From assembly GCA_016124275.1 (NCBI GenBank), contig WGOA01000069.1:1-34432 (forward strand): a stretch of DNA of 34,432 nucleotides, written 5' to 3'. The position numbers and the translations under genes were made by a program. A model generated the notes under the pieces. It saw only the letters and a list, made by a program, of their open reading frames with translations, was not told the DNA's origin and did no database searches. Positions 16,746-26,100 of the stretch are shown piece by piece. The stretch comes from Bacteroidota bacterium. Its GTDB lineage: Bacteria; Bacteroidota; Bacteroidia; Chitinophagales; BACL12. Within the stretch, counting starts at the first letter, position 1. Each line of letters begins with the position of its first letter.

Positions 16746-19700
16746 ATGTTCCGTTTAACCACCTCTTTCGCTCTTTTTCTTCTTGCACTACCTAATCTGC
16801 TTTGGGCCTCAGATGCCGGGGTTTCTGCGTTGCTCTCGCCATCCGGCACGTGTGGATTCAGTTCTTCTGAGCCCATCAAAGTAGCCATCACGAACTTTGG
16901 GTCAGACCCTTTGACTTCCGTTGATTTGGTCTACTACATCGATGGGATTTCTAGTCCAATAGAGACCTATTCCGGGGGCCTGGCTGTTGGCGCCACCGCA
17001 GAGTTTACTTTTTCTGCCCTTGCGGATCTTTCTGCTGGGACCACATGGACGATCGCAGCCCGCACCTTGCTTGCTGCTGATACGGATACCGGAAATGACT
17101 CACTTTCTGTTTCCATCGCTTCGGTCGCAGCAGCAGCGTTGCCTCTGGTGGACCAGTTTGAATTTTATGTTCCAACAGCCACGGTATTTACTTCGGGTTT
17201 GGTCAACCTGGCTACTGATGACCTTGATTACAGAGTTGGGACTGGACCAACACCTTCCGGTGCAACGGGCCCTTCAGCAGCTGCAGGAGGCGTAGGCAAC
17301 TACATTTTTATTGAATCCTCTTCGCCAGCGGTAGCCGGAGATTTTGCGGTGCTTAGTTCCGGTTGCCTTGATTTGAGCGCTGGCACAGCGCCTCGTGCGG
17401 TCTATGCCTACCATATGTATGGAAATGGAATTGGCTTTTTGCAGGTTACCGCACATCAGGGCACACAGATTGACACACTCGCCCTGTTTGTGGGTCAGCA
17501 GCAAGCTTCCAATGCAGAGGCATGGCGTTATGATACCTTGTTGCTAAATGCCTACAGCGGGGGAAGGGTGGAGTTGCGCTGGCAAGCCCAGATCGGGACT
17601 ACTGGTTCTGCGTTTAACTCAGACATTGCTCTTGACCAGATTCTGATTGAAAATCCTGTAGCTGCGGATGTCGCTGCTAATGCCCTTCTTGCTCCGCTGG
17701 CGGAGTGCGGCTCTAGTTCTGCTGAATTGGTTACCCTGCGTATTGCCAACCCTGGTTTGACCGATCAAAGTGGTTTTGATGTGGGCTATCGGTTCGCTGG
17801 ACCTACAGGCGTCTTTTCGGCAATTGAAAACATCGGGGCAGCTGTCGTCCCTTCCGCAGGTGTTTTTGATTTCACGTTTTCTGCTCCGGTTGACCTGAGT
17901 CTTCCCGGTATTTATGTTGTGGAAATCTGGACTGACCTTCCCAGCGATGTGGCCCCAGGAAATGACACGTTGTCACTCTCTCTGAATGTTCCTGGTGTCT
18001 TTTTACCCGATTATGAAAACTTTGATTCCTATCCTGACGCCACGAATGTATTCGTGCAGTGGGCAAATGATCCAATTGGGGACGAACCCTTTCAGGTGAA
18101 CTACGGGGCAACACCATCCACGGCAACTGGTCCAACAAGCGATGTGAACGGATCTGGCGGCTACCTGTATATGGAGGCCTCAAACATGGCCTATACCGAA
18201 GAGGCCGTGTTGCGTTCTGGCTGCATTTCGCTGGCGACAGGCACGGACCCTGTGTTTATCTATGGTTACCACATGTATGGTGCTGCCATAGGTTCTCTTG
18301 CGGTATTGGTGGATACAGGAGCTGCCTTAATCCCGCTAGGCGGTTTCACGGGACCTCAGCAAGTTTCCAATTCAGACCCGTGGCGTTTTGATACGCTGTC
18401 ATTGGCTCCATTTTTAGGCCAATCCTTTGAATTAGTGATCATTGGTCAAATTGGAACGAGTGGGACGGCATTCAATGCCGACATAGCATTGGACGAGTTG
18501 GCCATCCTGAATCCGATTCCGGACGACCTTGGTATCAGTGCAGTTTTGGCTCCTGTGAGCTCGTGCGGCGACAATGCATCAGCTACAGTAACCGTGCGCG
18601 TCACCAATTTTGGAACTTCTGATCAGACTGGTTTTGATATTGGTTATCGTATGGATGGCCCTGGAGGAACGGCCACCGTTGCAGAGAACATCGGATCGGT
18701 CGTATTAGTGGCTGGCAGTTCCCTGGAATACTCCTTTGCTTCTCCTGTTGACCTGCTTTTAGACGGTGATTACACCCTGCGCGCATGGACGAGCTTACCC
18801 GCTGATGGACAACTTTTAAATGATACGTTGTCTGTGTTAGTGACCAATCTTCCTTCTGCTTCCGATTTGACCATCGGCCCCTTCGAAGAAGAGTTTGACG
18901 CTTATCCCGACGGGAGCACGGTCTTTACGGCGTGGCAGGCTGATCCTTCCGCAGCTTTAGGCTTTGAGGTGAATTTTGGTCCCACATCTTCAACGGGTAC
19001 AGGTCCAGGTGGTGATGCAGGAAGTGGAAGTGGAGGATACATCTACATGGAAAGCTCAGGTTCAATAGCAGGTGACCAGGCCAGAATTTGCTCCGGGTGT
19101 TTGGATCTAAGTGGTACCTTTTCCCCTGAGTTTGATTTTGCCTACCATATGTATGGCGCGGCAGTAGGCTCCCTTCAGGTAACAGTGCGAAACGCAGACA
19201 GCCTTTCTGAGGTTTTCAGTCTAAACGGACCTCAGCAGTTTTCAGAAACAGACCCTTGGGGACTTGGCGCCGTTAGCTTAAGTCCATGGATAGATCAAGT
19301 TGTGGAGGTTTGTGTTTCGGGTACCGTTGGAACGACCGGCAGCTCTTTCACCTCAGACATTGCCTTGGACAATCTGGTGGTAAAGGATATTCAGCCCAAT
19401 GATCTAAGTGTAGAAAGTCTGCTTGCCCCTGTCCTGACCGCTTGTGATTACGGGTCGATGACGCTGATGGAGATTAGCATCAGCAATGAAGGCTTTGTGC
19501 CCCAATCGGGATTTGACGTAGGATACAGGATTGTGGGGCCTGGCGGGATTGTAAATGTTCTTGAGAACGTAGGTTCACTTGTGGTACCAGCAGATAGTAT
19601 TCGAACTTATATGTTTTCAACCCCCGCTGATCTTTCAGCAGACGGTTTGTACTCGGTTCAACTTTACACGGCCTTATCTACAGACGTGCTTCCCGGAAAT

Positions 19701-22700
19701 GACACACTTGCCCTTACACTTGAGAATGTTGTTGCCATTGCCAGTTTCCCTTTGGTCCAGGATTTTGAATCTTTTGCCGTTTGCGGAACCACCTGTGCAT
19801 CGGACTGTTCGGCAGCGGTGGCTAATGGATGGATTCAGGACCAATCGGACGATGCAGACTGGTTGATTGACTTTGGGGGCACCAGCACGGCCGGAACCGG
19901 TCCCAGTCAGGACCAGATTCCAGGAACGGCTGCCGGCCTGTACTTGTTTACGGAATCCTCCGGCGCCTGCATGGGTGTTACCAGTAACCTCATTTCCCCT
20001 TGCATTGACATCAGTGCATTAAGCCTGCCGGCCGTCCGATTCTTTTACCACATGTATGGGGCTACTATGGGTTCGCTTTCTTTGGACATCAGCGAAGACG
20101 ATGGTGGATCATGGACCGAGTTATGGTCCAGAAGTGGTCAGGATCAACCCTCCAGCATTGCCCCCTGGACTTTGGTAACTCAAACTTTACTCGGGTATTC
20201 TGGCACCATCAGGTTGCGCTTGCGAGGGGTCACTGGTCCTGGCATAACATCGGATATGGCGATTGACGGGATAGAAGTTCTGGATATTCCCCCTTTTGAT
20301 GATCTGAATGCGGTGGCCGTTTTGTCTCCAATCGGGGGGTGTGAAGTCAGTTCTGCAGAAGGCGTTGCTGTCGTATTGAAGAGTTTAGGGACTAACCCGC
20401 TTAGCGGTTTTGATGTTGGCTATTCCATCACCGGTCCTCTTGCTTCCTCTGTTACGGAGAATGTTGGGGCCTTTACCCTGCTGCCAGGGCAAACCGATAC
20501 TTTCTTTTTCAGTACTCCGGCAGACCTGTCGGCAGAAGGCACGTACGCTGTAAGGGCATTTGCACTCTTGCCTACTGATGCCTTTACTGCTAATGATTCG
20601 GCAAGCAGAACGGTTGTTCATTTTCCGGTCATTTCCCTTCCCCAGACGGATGACTTTAACAGCTATCCGGTGGGGACCAGCCTTCTGGATTTTTTGACCA
20701 ACGACCCGCTCGAGGCGATGGTTTTTGAGATCAATGTTGGTCCAACGTCGTCAACCGGGACAGGGCCGAATGACGATGTAACAGGGGGTGGGGGATACCT
20801 CTATATGGAGAGTTCATTCGGAGCCTTCCTGGAACAAGCAAGGGTTTGTACGCCTTGCTTGGACTTAACCGGTGGCTCTACAGGACCTAACCTAAACTAT
20901 GCATACCACATGGCTGGTCTGGCTATTGGCAGCCTGACTGTTGATGTGCTGCAAGGGGCAGATACAATCCCTGCCGAAGTTTGGACCGGTCCTCAACAGG
21001 TATCTGAGGCAGCACCCTGGAAAACCAGCACGGTTGATTTGTCTGCTTACGATGATCAATTGGTGCGCGTCTGTTTCACCGGAAGAATTGGTCCATCAGG
21101 CACAGGTTCTGCCTTTCAAAGTGACATTGCTCTGGACGAAATTCGCTTCCGGGATCCCGCTCAGGATGATTTAGCCGTATTGTCCATTTTATCGCCTGAA
21201 AATGCATGTGATTTGGGTTCGGGCGAAACGGTATCTGTAGAGGTAGGCAATATTGGTGTGTTAACCCAGAGCGGTTTCTCTGTAAACTACCAGGTAAACA
21301 GCGGACCCGTTGTCACGGAAGTTTTTGCGGATTCCCTCGCTTTGGATGAAACAGTTGTGTACACCTTTGCTGCACCAGCAGATTTGTCTGCAGAGGGCGA
21401 TTACCTGATCCGCGCCTGGACCAATCTTCCCGGCGATGACAATCTGGAGAACGATACAGCTGCTGCCGAGCGAACGCACATACTTTCCATAGGTTCGTTT
21501 CCCTACGTGGAGGATTTTGAAAGTGGTGCTGCAGGCTGGACCAACCAGGGCTTGAACAATTCCTGGCAAATTGGCGAACCATCGGGCACCGTAATATCTT
21601 CTGCGGTTTCCGGAACAAATGCTATGGTAACCAACCTGAGTGGTTTCTACAACAACAGTGAACGTTCTGTGGCCCTTTCACCATGCATGGATTTTTCCGC
21701 CCTTGACAATCCCGGTGTTCGACTGAGCCTGAATTATCGCACGCAAGCGGGCATTGTGATCGCCCAGGACGGTGTGGTCTTGCAAACGAGCATTGACCAA
21801 GGCATTATGTGGCGAAATGTCGGAGACTTCGGCGATCCTGACGGTTGGTATAATTTCAATGACATCGCGGCAAACCCAGGTGATCAGGAGCCAGGGTTGA
21901 CCACCGCCAATGGTTGGGCAGGTAATTCAGGCGGCTGGACAACAGCGCGCCATGCATTGGACGGATTATCTGGCGAACCCTCGGTTATCCTTCGCCTTGC
22001 TTTTGCCTCAGATGCAGCCGGATCCGCTTTTGAAGGCATTGGCGTGGATGATGTGATTGTGGCTGATATGCCTTTCGTTAATCTCGGTCCTGATTTGAGT
22101 ACTTGCGCCGGTTATGTTCTTGATGCTGGAAATCCTGGCAACAGTTACCTGTGGAGCAACGGTGCAACCACCCAAAGCATTGAAGTCAGCAGCACTGGGT
22201 TTTACAGCGTTACCGTCACCGACGCGTTTGGTTTCACGGGAACAGACGGCATAAACGTCACCGTTATTCCATCACCAAGCGTGGAATTGGGCGCTGATCA
22301 GGAAGTTTGCGATAGCATTGTGCTTGATGCGGGTAATCCTCTTGCTTCTCATTTTTGGAATACGGGCGAAAATACCCAGGCTATTGTGGCAACGGCATCG
22401 GGAACGTACACGGTACTGGTCACCAACACCAGCGGCTGTTTTGCTCAAGACAGCATTTCTGTCATTGTCAATCGCAGTCCAGAGGCTGGCTTTACGTTTG
22501 TTCAAAGCGGTGCCTATATTGAGTTTGTTGATGCGTCACCTGGAGCGGATTCCTGGAGCTGGAGCTATGGGGATGGAGCCACTTCCACGGATCAGAATCC
22601 TAACCACATCTATCCAGGTTCCGGCAACTACCTGGTCACGCTCGTTGCGAGCAATTCATGCGGATCAGACACCACGCAACAGACGTTGGCCATTTTTGCA

Positions 22701-22964
22701 ACAGGGCTGGAAGATCCATCACTGGTATCCAATTGGCAAATTTATCCTAACCCTTCTGATGGTTTGATGCAGATGCGTGTTCAAGGCATGGCGGCAGACC
22801 AATCAGGGACACTCGGTATTTTTAATGCTGCTGGGCAACTAATGCTTGTCCGCAACGTGCAAGCGGATGACACCCTTGATTTACGGGGCATGCCTTCTGG
22901 TTCCTACACACTGAGGCTTGTAGTAGAGGGAAAAATGGCATCGCGCAGCATCGTGTTAGAGTAA
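16746..22964 (+). CDS. Giant T9SS-secreted CARDB/MAM repeat protein, second of three
   Basis: At 2072 residues the longest product here. Signal peptide 1-22 (hydrophobic FALFLLALPNLLWA), then six CARDB-like units starting at 22, 306, 592, 884, 1184 and 1473. They alternate with five MAM domains (about 132-303, 416-589, 705-881, 994-1181, 1296-1471) and one anchor-J-type domain (1582-1775). MAM hallmarks recur: TP/TS-x-GTGP, GGY(L/I)YMESS, YHMYG followed by GSL, G-PQQ-S-DPW, and SDIALD before a short linker. Two Ig-like domains (1778-1840, 1845-1908), PKD (1911-1984, WSWSYGDGATS) and a T9SS type A sorting domain (1995-2072, WQIYPNPSDG, SGSYTLRLV) follow. I count only five lysines. No catalytic site is seen; a long adhesive or structural fibre is inferred. 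Unlike its neighbours it lacks the N-terminal anchor-J domain. It begins right after a terminator. Confidence 0.88.
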   Translation: MFRLTTSFALFLLALPNLLWASDAGVSALLSPSGTCGFSSSEPIKVAITNFGSDPLTSVDLVYYIDGISSPIETYSGGLAVGATAEFTFSALADLSAGTTWTIAARTLLAADTDTGNDSLSVSIASVAAAALPLVDQFEFYVPTATVFTSGLVNLATDDLDYRVGTGPTPSGATGPSAAAGGVGNYIFIESSSPAVAGDFAVLSSGCLDLSAGTAPRAVYAYHMYGNGIGFLQVTAHQGTQIDTLALFVGQQQASNAEAWRYDTLLLNAYSGGRVELRWQAQIGTTGSAFNSDIALDQILIENPVAADVAANALLAPLAECGSSSAELVTLRIANPGLTDQSGFDVGYRFAGPTGVFSAIENIGAAVVPSAGVFDFTFSAPVDLSLPGIYVVEIWTDLPSDVAPGNDTLSLSLNVPGVFLPDYENFDSYPDATNVFVQWANDPIGDEPFQVNYGATPSTATGPTSDVNGSGGYLYMEASNMAYTEEAVLRSGCISLATGTDPVFIYGYHMYGAAIGSLAVLVDTGAALIPLGGFTGPQQVSNSDPWRFDTLSLAPFLGQSFELVIIGQIGTSGTAFNADIALDELAILNPIPDDLGISAVLAPVSSCGDNASATVTVRVTNFGTSDQTGFDIGYRMDGPGGTATVAENIGSVVLVAGSSLEYSFASPVDLLLDGDYTLRAWTSLPADGQLLNDTLSVLVTNLPSASDLTIGPFEEEFDAYPDGSTVFTAWQADPSAALGFEVNFGPTSSTGTGPGGDAGSGSGGYIYMESSGSIAGDQARICSGCLDLSGTFSPEFDFAYHMYGAAVGSLQVTVRNADSLSEVFSLNGPQQFSETDPWGLGAVSLSPWIDQVVEVCVSGTVGTTGSSFTSDIALDNLVVKDIQPNDLSVESLLAPVLTACDYGSMTLMEISISNEGFVPQSGFDVGYRIVGPGGIVNVLENVGSLVVPADSIRTYMFSTPADLSADGLYSVQLYTALSTDVLPGNDTLALTLENVVAIASFPLVQDFESFAVCGTTCASDCSAAVANGWIQDQSDDADWLIDFGGTSTAGTGPSQDQIPGTAAGLYLFTESSGACMGVTSNLISPCIDISALSLPAVRFFYHMYGATMGSLSLDISEDDGGSWTELWSRSGQDQPSSIAPWTLVTQTLLGYSGTIRLRLRGVTGPGITSDMAIDGIEVLDIPPFDDLNAVAVLSPIGGCEVSSAEGVAVVLKSLGTNPLSGFDVGYSITGPLASSVTENVGAFTLLPGQTDTFFFSTPADLSAEGTYAVRAFALLPTDAFTANDSASRTVVHFPVISLPQTDDFNSYPVGTSLLDFLTNDPLEAMVFEINVGPTSSTGTGPNDDVTGGGGYLYMESSFGAFLEQARVCTPCLDLTGGSTGPNLNYAYHMAGLAIGSLTVDVLQGADTIPAEVWTGPQQVSEAAPWKTSTVDLSAYDDQLVRVCFTGRIGPSGTGSAFQSDIALDEIRFRDPAQDDLAVLSILSPENACDLGSGETVSVEVGNIGVLTQSGFSVNYQVNSGPVVTEVFADSLALDETVVYTFAAPADLSAEGDYLIRAWTNLPGDDNLENDTAAAERTHILSIGSFPYVEDFESGAAGWTNQGLNNSWQIGEPSGTVISSAVSGTNAMVTNLSGFYNNSERSVALSPCMDFSALDNPGVRLSLNYRTQAGIVIAQDGVVLQTSIDQGIMWRNVGDFGDPDGWYNFNDIAANPGDQEPGLTTANGWAGNSGGWTTARHALDGLSGEPSVILRLAFASDAAGSAFEGIGVDDVIVADMPFVNLGPDLSTCAGYVLDAGNPGNSYLWSNGATTQSIEVSSTGFYSVTVTDAFGFTGTDGINVTVIPSPSVELGADQEVCDSIVLDAGNPLASHFWNTGENTQAIVATASGTYTVLVTNTSGCFAQDSISVIVNRSPEAGFTFVQSGAYIEFVDASPGADSWSWSYGDGATSTDQNPNHIYPGSGNYLVTLVASNSCGSDTTQQTLAIFATGLEDPSLVSNWQIYPNPSDGLMQMRVQGMAADQSGTLGIFNAAGQLMLVRNVQADDTLDLRGMPSGSYTLRLVVEGKMASRSIVLE
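16809..22070 (+). repeat. Six-fold CARDB + MAM/jelly-roll array in the second giant protein
   Basis: Six units of about 284-300 residues (CARDB starts 22, 306, 592, 884, 1184, 1473). Each MAM unit begins with a F/Y-x-x-F(D/E)-x-Y/F block and closes with a DIALD-like strand; the sixth jelly roll belongs to a different subfamily (YNNSERS, GWYNFND, GIGVDDV) shared with the last two jelly rolls of the first giant protein. MAM 3 and MAM 5 each contain an extra cysteine pair. Confidence 0.82.
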
Positions 22965-22991
22965 GAGAGATGCTGTTTGCTCCTTTGCAAA

Positions 22992-23013
22992 ATCTGCAGC
23001 TTCCGCTGCAGAT
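22992..23013 (+). other. Perfect hairpin downstream of the second giant gene
   Basis: ATCTGCAGC (22992-23000) and GCTGCAGAT (23005-23013) form a 9-bp stem with a TTCC loop, 28 bases after the stop codon. No T tract follows, so it is not a canonical terminator; it may stabilise the 3' end of the message or mark a Rho-type stop. Confidence 0.55.
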
Positions 23014-23127
23014 GGGTTCTCGTTTCACCGTGTTTTGGATGGAGAGATTTCTTCATAACCGACAAATTTCTTAATTTCCATTCGGAGATCTATTTTTTGC
23101 AATCATTCTGGACATTCTGTTTAGGCA

Positions 23128-23163
23128 ATCGTTGAATCAACCGTTGAATAAACCGTTGAGTTA
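23128..23163 (+). repeat. Three 12-bp direct repeats upstream of the third giant gene
   Basis: ATCGTTGAATCA, ACCGTTGAATAA and ACCGTTGAGTTA lie head to tail at exactly 12-bp spacing, 29-64 bases before the start codon at 23192. The CGTTGA core is unchanged. The position suits an activator or repressor binding array, or the leader RNA. Confidence 0.75.
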
Positions 23164-23191
23164 ACCAAAACAACATTCAAAAAGCAAGCTC

Positions 23192-26100
23192 ATGAAAAGA
23201 GTCAGTACCCTGATTCTCTCCCTGATGATGGCTACCTGGATTCAGGCGCAAATCATTCAGTCCGAGAATTTTAACAGCTGTGCACTCCCGGCTGGGTGGA
23301 CAGAAAACATTGTTTCAGGCACCGCCGGTTGGTTATTTGTGCTCAACTCTCCGGATGCCTTAAACGCTGGGAATTTAGACGGTACCTGCATGGTCATGTT
23401 TGATGATGACTTTTTGGGCAGTGCAGCAGCACCCTCTACTGCACAATTGATTTCTCCTCCTGTAGACATTACCGGACTTCCGTTGGTGTTGCTCGATTTT
23501 GACTACAACCTGCAGGAATATGGCCCGGCCATTGGCGATGGCATCACTGTTGAAGTTTGGGATGGCGCATCCTGGATAAGCGTTTTTAGCAGGCTAGACA
23601 TCAACGATTGTGGATCATGGGCTTGCGGACCCCCATACCCTCATGCCTCTATTGATGTGACCGCCTATGCAAACCCTGGTTTCCAAACACGGATCACTTA
23701 CGATGACGGTGGTGATTGGTCCTGGTACGTTGGGTTTGACAATTTTGTGCTGTTCACACCACCTTCGGATGATTTGGGTGTGACAGCGGTGTTGCAACCA
23801 ATTGAAGGCGGATGCTCCCTTAGCGCTTCTGAGCCAGTCCAGGTTTCTATTGAGAATTTTGGTTCTGCTGATGCTACTGGGTTTGATGTATGCTTCCAAA
23901 TTGATGGCCCTGGCGGTCTGGTGACTATTTGCGAGAACGTGGGTGCGCTAAACATAACGGCTGGCAGCTCTGCCAATTACTTGTTTACAGCAACGGCAGA
24001 TCTTTCCCTCGCCGGTGAATACACGGTCACGGGTTATACGGCTTTAGTTGGTGACGGTATTGCGGCGAACGATTCTACGTCGGTCATGCTTGATCTGAAC
24101 CTGATCACTCCACTCTACAATGAGAATTTTAACGCCTATCCCGATCTCACCACAGTCTTCCCCGACTTCACCAATGAAGTGGACGATCAGCGGCAATGGG
24201 AAGTTAACTTTGGAACAACGCCCTCTGCTGGAACGGGTCCCACAACAGACGCAACTGGCGGAGGTGGGTACTTGTTTATCGAGAGTTCTGGTTCTGTTGC
24301 CGGAGACTCGGCAGTTTTGACGAGCCGATGCATTGACCTCACTGGAACTTCAGCTCCGGTGTTGGAGTTCGCTTATCACATGTTTGGACCAGCCATTGAT
24401 TTTCTGCGGGTAGAAGTGGTCGATGGTGTTGGCACCGCAACAGAGGTACTTAAGCTTGTTGGCCAGCAACAGTTTGCTAACGCTGATCCCTGGTTAAATG
24501 CGCTGGTTGATCTTTCGCCGTGGGCGGGATCTGTCGTTCAGGTGCGTTTCACCGGCAAAATTAAGTTGGGTTCTGATGGATTCACCTTCACCGCTGATAT
24601 GGCTTTGGACGAAATCACTTTTCGTGAGATCAGCGGCGATGATTTGGGGGTTACCGACATCCTCGCGCCAATATTGGGGGGGTGTTTGCTCAGCAGTTCG
24701 GAGAACATTGCTGTAGAAATTGGCAATTTCGGTTCATCGGATCAGACGTCTTTCTCCGTCTGTTACCTGGTTGATGGTCCAACGGGATTGTTTTCCGCAT
24801 GCGAAAACGTCGGCGCACTAAGCGTAACGGCATTAGGCGGAACAGGTAACTATACGTTTGTGGGGAGCGTTGACTTTTCGCTGCCTGGCATCTATACCAT
24901 AACATCCTATACAGATCTGGGAAGCGATGGTGAACATGCAAACGATACTTCCACAGTCGTGCTGAATATTCCGGCACCAGTATCGCTGCCTCTTGAAGAT
25001 AACTTTGACGTTTACACTACTGGTGCAACTGCATTTACTACGGGTTTATCAAACTCAACAGCTGACGACCGTCAGTGGCAGGTGCTTTCCGGGCCAACAT
25101 CTTCCATAGGGACGGGTCCGAATGTTGACGCTGGAGGATCTGGTAAGTACATTTATATTGAAAGTTCTGGAACCGTTATCGGCGATGTTGCCATCTTGGA
25201 AACGCAGTGCCTTGATTTGACTGCTTCGCTTAACCCGGTGGTTCGCTATGCTTATCATATGGTGGGGGGATCTATCGACTCTTTGGTTCTGGAGGCTATT
25301 GCTGGCTCAACGGCAACACCGCTGGTCATCTTGGATAAGCAACAACAATTGTTGGAGGCAGATCCCTGGCGCGACACCTTGGTGGATTTGAGCGCTTTTA
25401 CGGGGCAGGTCATCAGGCTTCAGTGGAAGGGCTTTATCCGCGCTGACCCTATTGACGGTATAACCACTTTCCGCGGTGACATCGCTTTGGATAATATAAT
25501 TATTGAAGACCCGCTACCGGATGATGCTGGGGTGATTGCTATTACATCGCCTTTTGATGGTTGCGACCCAGGTTCTTCAGCCACAGTAAGCGTTGTTCTC
25601 GAGAACTTTGGTTCAACTTCGGTATCGGGTTTCGACGTGTCTTTTTCGGTGAACGGAGGTTCCGTAACGACGGAGAACGTTGGAGGGTTGAGCCTTGCAC
25701 CAGGAGCAACAGCTCCTTACACTTTTGCAGGTACGGCTGATTTAAGTGCAGATGGTTTTTACGACCTTTTGGCTTGGACCGATCTTGCCGGTGATGCCAA
25801 TTCAGCCAATGACAGCACAGCGGCTGTTGTCGAGAATTACACGGGAATCAGCTCCTTCCCATACACGGAAACCTTCGATGCTTTTAGCAATTGCGGGGAT
25901 GCCCTGTTTGGATGCGCATTGGACTTGAGCTGTTCGGGTTCCGTAGCCGGAGGCTGGACGCAGGAGGCGGGTGACGATATCGACTGGAGCATTACCAACT
26001 TGTTGACAACGCCATCGATCGGAACGGGTCCCTCTGCCGGTGACCATACCTCAGGAACGGGTCGTTACTTGTTTACGGAGTCTTCTGGCTGCAATGGCCA

